From: Caldithrix sp.
GTDB taxonomy: Bacteria > KSB1 > UBA2214 > DYKH01
Direction: 5' to 3'
DNA: 64,000 bases
NCBI GenBank assembly: GCA_020722685.1
Contig: DYKH01000012.1
Span: 1-64,000 of the forward strand
The position numbers and the translations under genes are program-made. This document shows, one piece after another, positions 1 to 9,323 of the stretch (the first letter of the stretch is position 1; every line of letters starts with the position of its first letter). Below the pieces are notes generated by a model, which was not told the origin of the DNA, did not search any database, and saw only the letters and a program-made list of their open reading frames with translations.

Positions 1-49
1 GATCGAAGAAAACGTGAGCGCCGAAATGAATAAAAATGAATAAAAGCGC

Positions 50-78
50 TTGACAAAGTTGCAAGGGCTGCGTATCTT
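50..78 (+). promoter_or_regulatory. sigma-70-type promoter
   Basis: TTGACA at 50-55 and TATCTT at 73-78 are separated by exactly 17 bases. The -35 box is perfect and the -10 box matches TATAAT at four of six positions. It reads toward the propeller gene at 354, which implies a leader of about 265 nt. Confidence 0.55.
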
Positions 79-353
79 AACAACGAAGACAGAAGCAATT
101 GGTTCATCTTACCTGCGTTTCTATTTGCTTGGCACAATGTTCAGACTCACCGTATCATAGTATGGCGCCAATTCCTCCCACCAACGCTTCGTCGATGGGT
201 AGGAGAGGGAAGTAAAGGAACAGCACTTTTAGAACTTGCAGTAGCTGCTTTTTAGCTTGCCCGCGTCCCCGCAATCACCTCTTTGCTTGTGTTTGCGGTT
301 GAGCCGTTCTAGGCAGAAAAGCAGCTTTGGCAAAAACATCATGGAGGAGCGCT
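79..353 (+). other. long untranslated leader without a gene
   Basis: About 275 bases lie between the promoter and the GTG start at 354. I see no reading frame with a ribosome-binding site and no long hairpin. The stretch could be an untranslated leader, or a second promoter may lie nearer the gene. Bases 1-49 could hold the end of a preceding gene, but nothing there supports it. Confidence 0.3.
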
Positions 354-2132
354 GTGAGACAACTAAAACTCTATCTGTGGTTCTCTGCTTCATTGGTTCT
401 GTTGTTCGGCGGCAGCCTTGCCTTTGCACAAAGCGATTTTTGGCAGCAAGCCGACGGCCCGCTGGGCAGTCCCATCAATGCCCTCGTGTCCGATGCAGCA
501 GGCAACTTGTTCGCCGGAACAGCGGAGGCCGGAATTTTCCGTTCTACTGACAATGGCGATTCTTGGATGCAATCCGGCTTGGGCATCGCCGTTTATTCCT
601 TTGCTGTTTCCACCGAGGGGATCATTTTCGCCGGCACCGGGGATGGCGTTTATCGCTCGCTCGATCAGGGCGATAATTGGCTGCGCCTAGATACCCCCCA
701 AACCGGCCTGCCGCAGACGCTTGTTTATTCCCTGACCATTAGTCCGGGTGGAACCCTTTTTGCCGGAACCCATAACGGCGTCATTCTTTATTCCCATGAC
801 AATGGGGATACCTGGTCGCTTACCAGCCTCGGCCTCACCAATGACGTTTGGTCTCTCGCCACCAACTCCAGTGGACACATTTTTGCCGGCACGTTTGAAG
901 GCGGCGTTTGGCGTTCTGTGGATGACGGTCAAACCTGGGTGCAAATCAACAACGGTTTGGTCGATAACTATAACGTGAACGCCGTGGCCGTCAACGCCAA
1001 CGACCTGGTGTTTGCCGCCACCTATGCCGGGGTTTATCGATCTGCCGACAATGGCGATACCTGGGTGGCCATCAACAACGGTCTGACCAACACCCTCGAT
1101 CGCGCGCTGGTGATCAACGGCCTTGGACATCTATTCCTTGCTACGGAAGGCGGCGGAGTATTCAAATCCGTGGATGATGGCGACGCCTGGACGGCGATCA
1201 ATTCCGGCCTAACGGACTTGGTTGTCACCGCCCTTACTTTGAATCCCACCGGACACCTCTTTGCCGGGACGCGCCCGCAAAGCCAGGTCTTCCGTAGCGT
1301 GGAATCGACAACCGCCGCCGAACCGGGCGGCCCCGGCTCGTTGGTATTTTTGGATGGCTCCCCGGCTTATCGAGGCCAAGGCTGGGATAATGCCATTGAC
1401 GGGGATTTGGAAGACTGGGACGGCACGGTCACCACTCGCGGCGATACGATCGGCCAGGGTCCTGCTTGGGCGGTGTTTCAAGGACCGGCCTGGGCGATCT
1501 TTGGCTTTGATTCCAGCAAGGCGGCTACCTTCAACTCGGTCGCCATTCAGACGGATAACGGCGTGAACAAGCCCTACGTGTTGCGCCGGCAAGCGCGCGA
1601 GTTGGAGGTTTTGGTGTCCAACACTGATACAGCAGATAGCGACTTTGTTTCTGTTGGCCGGATCGTCAGGACTTCCGGGGAAATGCAAGTTCATCCGTTG
1701 GATACCATGGTGACCGCCAAATACGTTAAGCTGGTGATTTATAAGCCCAACAACACCAGCGGCTGCTGGCGGCAATTGGTCGAATTCAAAGTGGTGATGC
1801 AGGAGAATGAACCGCTGGCAGCCTCGAACTCTGAACCACTCCTCGCCTGGCACAATGGGGCTTGGCCGGAAAAGTTCATTCTGCATCAGAATTACCCCAA
1901 TCCTTTTAATCCGCTAACCACCATTGCCTATGAGCTGCCGGAAGACGGTTTGGTCTCCTTGCGAGTTTATGACCTAACCGGACGTGAAGTGGCGAATTTG
2001 GCGTCTGGCTGGCAGGCAGCAGGAATTTACACGATCCCCTGGGATGCGACGGGCCTCGCTAGCGGCACCTATTTCTACAAATTGATCAGCGGCTCAGACC
2101 AGGCCGTTAGACGGCTGTTGCTGGTGAAATAG
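354..2132 (+). CDS. secreted BNR/YCF48-like propeller protein with Por-type C-terminal sorting domain
   Basis: This 592-residue exported protein probably acts at the cell surface or outside the cell. The GTG at 354 is preferred over the TTG at 327 because GGAGG lies just upstream and the resulting N-terminus is a clean signal peptide (Arg-Gln-Leu-Lys, a hydrophobic core, then Ala-Phe-Ala-Gln). Residues about 35-325 hold six to seven repeats of the form FAGT..GV(Y/W)RS.D.GD.W, typical of BNR/YCF48-like beta-propellers. A discoidin-like beta domain follows at about 335-490. The end (about 510-592) is a FlgD-like/type IX sorting domain with YPNPFNP, LRVYDLTGREV and ASGTYFYKL motifs. The family knowledge supports secretion and surface attachment, but no substrate can be named. 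It stands alone, between a promoter and a strong terminator. Confidence 0.85.
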   Translation: MRQLKLYLWFSASLVLLFGGSLAFAQSDFWQQADGPLGSPINALVSDAAGNLFAGTAEAGIFRSTDNGDSWMQSGLGIAVYSFAVSTEGIIFAGTGDGVYRSLDQGDNWLRLDTPQTGLPQTLVYSLTISPGGTLFAGTHNGVILYSHDNGDTWSLTSLGLTNDVWSLATNSSGHIFAGTFEGGVWRSVDDGQTWVQINNGLVDNYNVNAVAVNANDLVFAATYAGVYRSADNGDTWVAINNGLTNTLDRALVINGLGHLFLATEGGGVFKSVDDGDAWTAINSGLTDLVVTALTLNPTGHLFAGTRPQSQVFRSVESTTAAEPGGPGSLVFLDGSPAYRGQGWDNAIDGDLEDWDGTVTTRGDTIGQGPAWAVFQGPAWAIFGFDSSKAATFNSVAIQTDNGVNKPYVLRRQARELEVLVSNTDTADSDFVSVGRIVRTSGEMQVHPLDTMVTAKYVKLVIYKPNNTSGCWRQLVEFKVVMQENEPLAASNSEPLLAWHNGAWPEKFILHQNYPNPFNPLTTIAYELPEDGLVSLRVYDLTGREVANLASGWQAAGIYTIPWDATGLASGTYFYKLISGSDQAVRRLLLVK

Positions 2133-2153
2133 GTACGATTGTAGGACCGGAAT

Positions 2154-2191
2154 GCCCCCGACTTTCTGAGCAAAGTCTGGGGGCGTGTTTT
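2154..2191 (+). terminator. intrinsic terminator of the propeller gene
   Basis: A GC-rich hairpin (GCCCCCGACTTT, loop, AAAGTCTGGGGGC with one bulged base) begins 21 bases after the stop codon and is followed by GTGTTTTG. Confidence 0.75.
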
Positions 2192-2714
2192 GCTGAGTCT
2201 GGTTCGAACGCGCGGCAAAGACAGACCTGGGTTTCTCTCGACTCCGAGAACAAGGAGGGAGAAGTATTCGGGCTTTTTTTGTCGAGCCAAGAAAGCGTGC
2301 TGTTTCGAGAGAATGCGTCGCACCTGGCATTCAAGATCAAAGATAAAAACTTTGCGAAATGAAGCGCAGCTCGCCATTCGACCGTAGGGAGGAATCCAGT
2401 CTTCCGAGAGTGGGGAAATGTCCGAGTTCGTTGCTTGTAGATTTCTCGTTTCGCTCGAAATGATCCATTCTCCCATCGGCTGATTACGGTCAAAGAAAAC
2501 CCAAACCCGGCAAGCTTGACGCATCCAGGCTGCAACTGAGTGCGGATTTGAGGGTCTGCTCATTCCATGTTTGAGGTAGAGGGTCGCGCGGGGCGTCAGC
2601 GCTGCGGCAAGTTCGGCTCGCGGCAAGAGTCAACACCGACTGCGGACAAGAGAGCTCAGACTACCGGCGCGGCAGTGCGGTCATACCCGTGGAATATTCT
2701 GCCAAGTTTCGCTT
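2192..2714. other. gene-free interval with repeat remnant
   Basis: No convincing gene lies between the terminator and the 3' end of the leftward hydrolase. Overlapping frames on both strands have no ribosome-binding site and low-complexity translations. Bases 2439-2465 (AGATTTCTCG..CGAAATGATC) look like one arm of the GTCATTCCGA..GAGGAATCT-type palindrome that occurs in full at 4890-4982, so the interval is probably decayed repeat DNA. Confidence 0.45.
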
Positions 2715-4790
2715 TCACTTTTCCAGCAGGCGGACAATCTCTGCATCCCTCAGCATCCCATCCCACTTTTTGATGCCACGCGGCCGGCCGGCGACCGTGT
2801 AGGCCTTGTCGACATCGTAAGCCAAGCCCGTTTTCCCCGCCCGCAGCATATCCAGCTTTGCCGGAGCGGCCAAGGCAAGGGCAGTGGAGAAACCTCCCAC
2901 TCTTGCCAGTCCAGGTACAAACACTTTGTCCACCAAGGTCGCGGTGTCCTCGAGGTTCAAATCTACAGCATCGGCTACGACGTGATTGACATCATCGGCG
3001 AGTGCTGCGGCCAACATGCACCAAAGTCCACCTTCTTCGATCCCAAGCAGATTGACCTTTTCGAAATCTCGCAGATAGCGAAGGGCCGTAAGAATATCCT
3101 GAACCCGCTCCTGCGTATCGGTTTTGTTAAAGGTGGTAAAATGCTTGATCTTTTCGTCGCGCATCACCGAGGGGGGAACGATCACGTGTTCCCCAACCTT
3201 GAAGACATCGATCGCCAAAACGCTTTGCCCCTTGGCCAAAAGTCCCTGTACAAGATCGGCTGGTTGTTGGGCTTCTTGATTCACTAGTTTGGATTTCCCC
3301 TCCGGGTGCACAATCAAACAGGCTGCGCTTTTCCTTCTTACCGGCTCGAAAATCACCGCCGGGATCCATTGGCCGGCGCCTTGGCAGGAGAGAAGCAGTC
3401 GTTTGATTATGAATCCATTTCCCTTGGCGGCGCCGACCCCTTGCACGTCAATCATTGCCGGCCGGCTTGCAGCCATTACCTCTTTGTACATTGTTCCGTA
3501 AAGGCTGTCGAATGCCGGCCATTTGAAGTCACTATCTGGCCAGTAGCGCGCGAGAGTTTCTCGTGCGTCTTGCTGCAAATATGCTGTCAGCTTTTCCTCG
3601 TTCATGTCTCCCGGCGGCCGAGTTCCTTCCGGGAAATTGAGCATCCTTTCCGGAGCATCTACAGAGAAAGGCTTTTCTTTGAGCTTGGTCGTATCGGTTT
3701 CGCCCAACAGCCACTTGCCAAAGAAGCCATAGACCGCCTCGCGGCTGGACCTGTTATAGTTGTGGGGAAAATCAAACTGCGCGTAGGCGAGCTTGTTCTC
3801 GGCCCCATAAAGCTGATAGATGGAGCGCATCATCGGGTATTCGACGGTCGGCGTGTTCTTGGTCCAGTCCTGGGTCGTGGCGACCATGAGCAATGGACGG
3901 GGAGCCGCCAGCGCGCCGATTTCTATGTTAAAAGTGTCCAGCCGGAGGCCGGGGGCGTTTTCACACAGACAGCCCCCTTGAAAGTTGGCGGAGAGCATGT
4001 TCACCGGTGCGGCGACCTTGATGCGCGGATCGATGGCCGTGATTATAAACGTCTGGGTGCCGCCGCCGGAAGCGCCGGTGCAGGCGATTCGGGTCGTATC
4101 CACGTCAGCCAAAGAGGCCAAAAAGTCCAATGCACGAATGCTGTTCCACGTTTGCAGGCCCATCAGACTGATAGCCCACAACTCGTGCTCTTTGTCGGCG
4201 GCGAATTTGTGGGTGACTTGTTTGCTGTCCAGATAGCCGACCATGTCGTAGGAGAAAACAACGTATCCCTGCTTGGCAAAGTTGATGCAGCGACCGGGAA
4301 TGGAATTGGCCTCGGAGTTTTCCAGCCGACCGCTCCAATGCCCGTGCGGCGTAATGATGCCGGGAAACGGTCCTGCTTTGCCCATGGGACGGTACAGATT
4401 GCCCGTCACAAGAAATCCAGGATAACTTTCAAAGTAGACCTTTTCTATGGTGTAATCGTCATGCTCAATCTTGTCGTAGACCTTGGCGTTCAAGGGCCGC
4501 TTGGCCGGCATCGGATAAAGGCCGCTGGAGATTAGAATATGTTGTCGTAGCTTGGCAGCTCGTTGTTCCCATAGCGCTCTGGAAGCATAGTGCGGCATTT
4601 CATACTCCATCTTTTCGCCTTGACGGATGGTCATCAGCCGGGCGTCTCGGAAGGTGGTGTCACCGGCTGCATAGACCGTGGTCAGGTCCGAAAGCGTCGC
4701 AATGGGCAATGCGGTCTGCTCGAGCTCAGGCGACCGGCTGCAAGCGAGAAAAAAGACGAGGGCGCAGAACGGCAACAAACACTTTTTCAT
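2715..4790 (-). CDS. exported double-domain alpha/beta hydrolase (acetyl-xylan esterase/dienelactone hydrolase-like lipoprotein)
   Basis: This 691-residue protein starts at the MKKC methionine (4790), because GGAG lies six bases upstream; two in-frame ATGs further upstream overlap that site. A lipoprotein signal (LVFFLAC) ends at Cys15-16. The first alpha/beta-hydrolase domain (about 60-390) carries a nucleophile elbow GASGGG near residue 240, an HG motif (TPHGHWSG) that may form the oxyanion region, and a PHNY histidine, as in the acetyl-xylan esterase/Abhydrolase_7 group. The second half (about 440-690) repeats the fold, but its elbow reads GIEEGG, with no serine, so it is probably non-catalytic. 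The likely role is cleavage of ester groups on carbohydrates or similar compounds at the cell envelope; the substrate is unknown. It is monocistronic, downstream of dnaG on the same strand. Confidence 0.8.
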   Translation of the reverse strand: MKKCLLPFCALVFFLACSRSPELEQTALPIATLSDLTTVYAAGDTTFRDARLMTIRQGEKMEYEMPHYASRALWEQRAAKLRQHILISSGLYPMPAKRPLNAKVYDKIEHDDYTIEKVYFESYPGFLVTGNLYRPMGKAGPFPGIITPHGHWSGRLENSEANSIPGRCINFAKQGYVVFSYDMVGYLDSKQVTHKFAADKEHELWAISLMGLQTWNSIRALDFLASLADVDTTRIACTGASGGGTQTFIITAIDPRIKVAAPVNMLSANFQGGCLCENAPGLRLDTFNIEIGALAAPRPLLMVATTQDWTKNTPTVEYPMMRSIYQLYGAENKLAYAQFDFPHNYNRSSREAVYGFFGKWLLGETDTTKLKEKPFSVDAPERMLNFPEGTRPPGDMNEEKLTAYLQQDARETLARYWPDSDFKWPAFDSLYGTMYKEVMAASRPAMIDVQGVGAAKGNGFIIKRLLLSCQGAGQWIPAVIFEPVRRKSAACLIVHPEGKSKLVNQEAQQPADLVQGLLAKGQSVLAIDVFKVGEHVIVPPSVMRDEKIKHFTTFNKTDTQERVQDILTALRYLRDFEKVNLLGIEEGGLWCMLAAALADDVNHVVADAVDLNLEDTATLVDKVFVPGLARVGGFSTALALAAPAKLDMLRAGKTGLAYDVDKAYTVAGRPRGIKKWDGMLRDAEIVRLLEK

Positions 4791-4889
4791 TTCCATCTCC
4801 ATTGGTTATTGGGTAAATCTAATTGACAAGCGCACAAATTTGTTGCTGGTATTTCTGGAAGTAACAGTTCAGCCCCCGACAAGAAAACA

Positions 4890-4982
4890 TGTCATTCCGA
4901 ATTCGCCGAGGTGAATGAGGAATGTTTATTCCATCTGATCTCTAAGAGATTTCTCGTTCGCCCAGACGAACTCGGATTGACA
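4890..4982. repeat. imperfect inverted repeat, GTCATTCCGA..GAGGAAT family
   Basis: The left arm (4890-4925, beginning TGTCATTCCGA) and the right arm (4947-4982, ending CTCGGATTGACA) pair over about 36 bases with several mismatches. It fills much of the gap between dnaG and the hydrolase gene. A single arm of the same kind is seen at 2439-2465. It resembles the small palindromic intergenic repeats found in many genomes. Confidence 0.6.
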
Positions 4983-4991
4983 AGGTACCTG

Positions 4992-5013
4992 ACCTGTTAT
5001 TTCTGGAACAGGT
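4992..5013. repeat. short hairpin ACCTGTT/AACAGGT
   Basis: A perfect 7-bp stem with an 8-base loop lies immediately after the larger palindrome and downstream of the dnaG stop. There is no T-run, so it is probably not an intrinsic terminator. It may be a fragment of another palindromic repeat. Confidence 0.4.
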
Positions 5014-5081
5014 TTGGATACTAAAGAGAAGCTTGACCACGACCCCATGACCGATAGGGGGGAATTGTACTCTCGCAATAC

Positions 5082-6884
5082 CTAAAAGATGTACTTCCCG
5101 GCTTTGATGCTCTCTCTTTCTTCGGCTAATTTTTTGTATTGGTTGCCGAGCTCAACGGACTGCTGCCCCTTGTTTTGTTCCTGCTGTATCTGTTTACGAA
5201 CCTTGTCGATCTCCTCATCGATCTTGGCCAATTGAATGCGTATCAGGCAGTCATAGGCGAGCTTTTTCGCCGTCTCTTTTTTTTCTTCTTTGAAGAGTTT
5301 AACGGAGAGACTCTTGGCGATGACCGGATCTTGAATACTGCCGATGAGCTGTTGAGAAGTGAAGGAACGGGGATCCCTTTCGGTGAATTCCATCTGCCGG
5401 AATAGGTCCCGAATCTCCGGGTGATGAAAGTCCGTTGAAGTGACGTTGCGTAAAATACTGGGAATCAGTTCCGGGTTGGTCAGAGCGATTTCCAGTAAGC
5501 CCAATTCGGCGGAGCCTCTTTTGCTGTCAAAATACTTGCTCGACTGCGCCGACGGTTTGGCATCTTCCTCGCCCCGTTTTGGCCGGAGCCTATTTTGCCG
5601 TTCCAGCTTGGCCACTTCTGACCACAGGGCCGCTTCCTCGACGTGCAGCTTTTCGGCCAAATCGTGTACCAGAAACGACCGCTTGATATGGTCGGATATT
5701 CTGGCGATGGATGTCAGAATGTTGCGCGTGGCGTCGGCTCGCTCGCCGGGTGAGCGCTGCGGACCGCCTTGCTGAAGGCCGCGTAGCTTGTAATCTACCA
5801 GCGGAATGGAGTCGGCCACCATCCGGCGCACGGCGTCGGCGCCATGGGTTCGTGCAAATTCATCCGGGTCTTTGCCGGCCGGCAGCAGACAGATTTTCAC
5901 TTCCATGCCGCTTTCCAGCAGAATGTCGGCGCCGCGCATGGCAGCGGAGGCGCCGGCGGAATCGCTGTCAAAGAGAAGGGTGGCGTTGGCGGTGTAGCGT
6001 CGCAGCAGGCGGCTGTGTTCCTCAGTCAGCGCCGTGCCGGAAGAAGCGACGACGTTCTGAATGCCGGCTTCATTCATGCTAATCCAATCGGTGTATCCTT
6101 CGACAATGATCGCGCTATCGGCCCGGCGAATGGCTTCGCGGGCGGAGTGCAACCCGTACAGCGTATACCTTTTCTGGTAGACCTCGGTTTCCGGCGAGTT
6201 GATGTATTTGGGGGAATTGTCTTCGGTGAGTCTTCTGGCGCCAAAGGCCACCACCTGTCCGCTCAAATTGCGGATGGCGAACGTGACGCGACCGCGAAAA
6301 CGATCATAGAAGCGCCCGTCTTCGTGTTTCAATATCAGCCCGGCCTTCAAGAGAATTTCCGGATTCACCGAGCGAGAAATCGCCAGACGCAGGAGACCGT
6401 CCCACTTGTCCTGAGCATAGCCGATGCCGTACTTGCCATAGATGTCCTTGACGAGGCCGCGCTTCTCCAGATAGACACGCGCCGGCGCGGCATCCGCGGT
6501 GTTGAGCAGGTTCTCTTGAAAAAAATCCGCTGCCAAATTATTAACATAAAAAAGCGCTTCCTTTTCGTGCAGGTGCTCGAGGTCTTCACTTTCCTCGGGA
6601 AGGATGATGCCGGCGGCCTGCGCCAAGTGCTTGACCGATTCGGGAAAGGTCAAGCCCTCCAATTTCATGACAAAGGTAAAGACGTTGCCGCCGGCCCCGC
6701 AGCCAAAACAATGAAAGATCTGCATCTCCGGATTGACACTAAAGGAGGGCGTTTTTTCCGGATGAAAAGGGCAGAGGCCGAAATAATTCTTGCCGCGCTT
6801 GCGCAGAGTGAGATAGCCGGAAACCACATCGACAATATCACTGGCGAGGCGAACCTCCTCGACCTTTTCCTTAGGGATGATCAT
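5082..6884 (-). CDS. dnaG: DNA primase DnaG
   Basis: This 600-residue cytoplasmic primase makes RNA primers for DNA replication. The N-terminal CHC2 zinc-binding domain is complete (Cys38, His41, Cys59, Cys62). The DnaG catalytic core follows, with a TOPRIM domain whose acidic motifs are VEGYTDW (near residue 265) and DSDSAG (near 310). The last about 180 residues form the helical helicase-binding region, ending in a Lys/Glu/Gln-rich coiled coil. The length is normal for the family (580-640). No strong Shine-Dalgarno sequence precedes the ATG at 6884, but the N-terminal PKEKVEEVRLASDIVDVV block is where DnaG proteins begin. Neither rpoD nor rpsU, its usual partners, is adjacent. Confidence 0.97.
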   Translation of the reverse strand: MIIPKEKVEEVRLASDIVDVVSGYLTLRKRGKNYFGLCPFHPEKTPSFSVNPEMQIFHCFGCGAGGNVFTFVMKLEGLTFPESVKHLAQAAGIILPEESEDLEHLHEKEALFYVNNLAADFFQENLLNTADAAPARVYLEKRGLVKDIYGKYGIGYAQDKWDGLLRLAISRSVNPEILLKAGLILKHEDGRFYDRFRGRVTFAIRNLSGQVVAFGARRLTEDNSPKYINSPETEVYQKRYTLYGLHSAREAIRRADSAIIVEGYTDWISMNEAGIQNVVASSGTALTEEHSRLLRRYTANATLLFDSDSAGASAAMRGADILLESGMEVKICLLPAGKDPDEFARTHGADAVRRMVADSIPLVDYKLRGLQQGGPQRSPGERADATRNILTSIARISDHIKRSFLVHDLAEKLHVEEAALWSEVAKLERQNRLRPKRGEEDAKPSAQSSKYFDSKRGSAELGLLEIALTNPELIPSILRNVTSTDFHHPEIRDLFRQMEFTERDPRSFTSQQLIGSIQDPVIAKSLSVKLFKEEKKETAKKLAYDCLIRIQLAKIDEEIDKVRKQIQQEQNKGQQSVELGNQYKKLAEERESIKAGKYIF

Positions 6885-7139
6885 GGGTGAGCAGAAAGAG
6901 CAGCAAAAGGGTACGGTTGAACAGCCAAGTTGGCAACTGATGAAATAGAGAAAATGCGGTCAGCAAGGCTTCACTCGGTTTTGTGGCCGAGCACGTTCAG
7001 GTATCTCGGAGCAAGGAATTACGATTCTGCGACTTTTTGGAAAAAGAGCTTGATTATTTGGCCAATTCTTTATATTCTTTGCGCCATAATAGGAAGCGAT
7101 CATCCATCAGTAGCGTCCCAAAATCACGAGGAGGATGCC

Positions 7140-9053
7140 ATGACAAAGAGGACCCTTCCGCACTTGCTGGAAACAAGTGCAGAAAAGTATGGCAACAACA
7201 TCCTATTGTGGGAAAAACGGGGTGATTCCTACCAAGGCACGACCTACCGGGAAACACGTGAATTAGTCTATCAGTTCGCCGCCGGATTGTCAAGTTATGG
7301 CGTTCAGAAAGGGGATCGCATCGCCCTCATCTCCGAAGGTCGCAACGACTGGGTGGTGGCGGAGCTGGGCATTTTGTATGCCGGCGCAATCAACGTTCCT
7401 CTCTCGGTCAAAATCGAGGAGCTTTCGGAGCTGAAATTCCGCCTCACTCATTCCGGGTGCAAGATGGCCGTGGTATCGGGCAGTCAGTCGGACAAGATCA
7501 TGCAAATCAAGAAGGATTTGCCGGACTTGCAGAAGATCATCCTACTCGATCCCCTCGACCACTATGACAGCGACGAAATAACAATACAAAATCTGCTGGA
7601 AAAAGGCAAGGACTATCTGGAGAACAATCGTGAGGCTTTTGAGCAGCGGTGGCGTTCCGTAGAAGAAAACGATCCGGCAAATATCTGCTATACCTCCGGC
7701 ACGACGGCAGATCCTAAAGGTATCATTTTGACGCATCGGAATTACACGGCCAACGTAGAGCAAGCCTCGGCCATGCTGCCCATCCCGGAGTGGTATTGCT
7801 CATTATTGATTCTGCCGTGGGATCATTCCTTCGCTCATACTGCTGGCATCTATACCCTGATGAAAAATGGCGCCAGTATGGCCTCAGTGCAGATCGGCAA
7901 AACGCCCATGGAAACTTTGAAGAACATTCCCATCAATATCAAAGAAGTCAGGCCGACCTTTCTGTTGAGCGTTCCTGCTTTGGCGCAGAATTTCCGCAAG
8001 AACATCGAAAAGGGCATTCGTCAAAAAGGGCCTAAGGTGGAAAAGCTATTCAAGAAGGCGTTGGCCACCGCTATCGACTACAATGCGGATGGCTGGAATC
8101 GGGGCAAGGGTTTGCGGATGCTGAAAAAGCCCGCCTATTTGTTGTACGACAAAATACTGTTCAGCAAAATCCGTGAGGGCTTTGGCGGGCGATTGGAATT
8201 CTTCATCGGCGGCGGCGCCTTGCTCGACATCGAGTTGCAGCGATTCTTCTATGCCATCGGCATCCCGATGTTTCAAGGTTATGGTCTCACCGAAGCCGCT
8301 CCCGTCATTTCCGCCAATGTCCCTAAGAAGCACAAGCTGGGATCGTCGGGTTATGTGGTGCCGGATTTGGAAATCAAGATTTGTAATGAAAAGGGGGAAG
8401 CGCTGCCCATCGGGGAAAAGGGCGAGATCGTTGTCAAAGGGGAAAACGTGATGACCGGATACTGGAAGAATGAAAGTGCCACCAAGGCAGCGTTGCGGGA
8501 TGGCTGGCTGTTCACCGGCGACATCGGCTATTTGGATAAGGATCGTTTTCTCTATGTTCTGGGACGCGAGAAGAGCCTGCTGATTAGCAATGATGGGGAA
8601 AAGTACAGCCCCGAAGGCATCGAGGAGGCCTTCGTCGCACATTCCGATTATATCGATCAGGTCATGCTATACAACAATCAATCTCCATACACTGTCGCCC
8701 TGTTGGTGCCCAATCGGGAGGCTTTGCTGCGCTGGCTGAAAGAGAATAATCTATCTTGCCGGGCTGAATCCGGCCAGCGGGCCGTGCTCAAACTGATCGA
8801 GAAGGAAATCAACGAGTACCGGGAAGGCGGAAAATATGATGGCACGTTCCCAAGCAAATGGCTGCCGGCGGCCGTGGCGGTGTTAGGCGAGGGATTTACC
8901 GAGAAGAATCAGTTTTTGAACTCTACGTTGAAAATGGTGCGAGGTCGTATCGTCGAATTCTACCGCACCCGTCTGGATTACCTGTACACGCCCGAAGCCA
9001 AGGACATTTGCAATCCGCAAAATATGACCATCGTTTCCCGGTTGGAAGATTAG
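7140..9053 (+). CDS. AMP-binding long-chain acyl-CoA synthetase
   Basis: This is a 637-residue adenylate-forming enzyme of the long-chain fatty acyl-CoA synthetase (AMP-forming) type. It activates a fatty acid with ATP and transfers it to CoA. The frame is open from 6930, but the ATG at 7140 has AGGAGG five bases upstream, and the protein family begins at MTKRTLPHLLE. Motifs in order: P-loop-like TSGTTADPKG (near residue 190), GYGLTEAAPV (near 385), FTGDIGYLDKD (near 460), and a C-terminal TEKNQFLNSTLKMVR segment that carries the expected A10 lysine. It is a single-gene unit with its own terminator. A second, shorter synthetase lies at 32641 and has a different C-terminus, so the two probably differ in chain length or process. 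The exact substrate cannot be read from the sequence. Confidence 0.92.
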   Translation: MTKRTLPHLLETSAEKYGNNILLWEKRGDSYQGTTYRETRELVYQFAAGLSSYGVQKGDRIALISEGRNDWVVAELGILYAGAINVPLSVKIEELSELKFRLTHSGCKMAVVSGSQSDKIMQIKKDLPDLQKIILLDPLDHYDSDEITIQNLLEKGKDYLENNREAFEQRWRSVEENDPANICYTSGTTADPKGIILTHRNYTANVEQASAMLPIPEWYCSLLILPWDHSFAHTAGIYTLMKNGASMASVQIGKTPMETLKNIPINIKEVRPTFLLSVPALAQNFRKNIEKGIRQKGPKVEKLFKKALATAIDYNADGWNRGKGLRMLKKPAYLLYDKILFSKIREGFGGRLEFFIGGGALLDIELQRFFYAIGIPMFQGYGLTEAAPVISANVPKKHKLGSSGYVVPDLEIKICNEKGEALPIGEKGEIVVKGENVMTGYWKNESATKAALRDGWLFTGDIGYLDKDRFLYVLGREKSLLISNDGEKYSPEGIEEAFVAHSDYIDQVMLYNNQSPYTVALLVPNREALLRWLKENNLSCRAESGQRAVLKLIEKEINEYREGGKYDGTFPSKWLPAAVAVLGEGFTEKNQFLNSTLKMVRGRIVEFYRTRLDYLYTPEAKDICNPQNMTIVSRLED

Positions 9054-9075
9054 ACTTGCCACGGTCAAGAATGAT

Positions 9076-9114
9076 AAAGGGTAGCGATTCTTGTTCGCTA
9101 CCCTTTACGCTTTT
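9076..9114 (+). terminator. intrinsic terminator after acyl-CoA synthetase
   Basis: A perfect 12-bp stem (AAAGGGTAGCGA / TCGCTACCCTTT, 7-base loop, 9076-9106) is followed by ACGCTTTTG. Because the outer pairs are A/T-rich, it could also stop transcription arriving from the right. Confidence 0.75.
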
Positions 9115-9323
9115 GTGGAGCCGTGGTGCCCGTGTATATGAAGAAATCTCTTCGACTGCCTCTATGACCAAACTCGGCTAATTCTCCTCCGGATAAAAAC
9201 TGCTTCAGGAATTGGCATCCTCTCCTCGCCGTGTCCCCAGCGTTTGTCAACCCAAGCCGGCCACAACTCTATCTTTTCCCGAAAACAAAACCGCTTTAAA
9301 AAACCATCGGGCCGGGTCGCGGC

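Noticed and set aside
2075..2626. Leftward open frame of 183 codons overlapping the end of the propeller gene
   Set aside because: It runs antisense through the end of a clear gene and through repeat-derived DNA, has no ribosome-binding site and no sensible domain.
3306..4535. Rightward frame of 409 codons antisense to the alpha/beta hydrolase
   Set aside because: It is a mirror frame of a well-supported gene with family motifs; its own translation shows none.
5844..6890. Rightward frame of 348 codons antisense to dnaG
   Set aside because: Codon-bias shadow of dnaG; no start signal or recognisable domain.
7050..7076. TTGATT-15-TATATT promoter before the first acyl-CoA synthetase
   Set aside because: The spacer of 15 is too short for a confident sigma-70 call, although the position is suitable.
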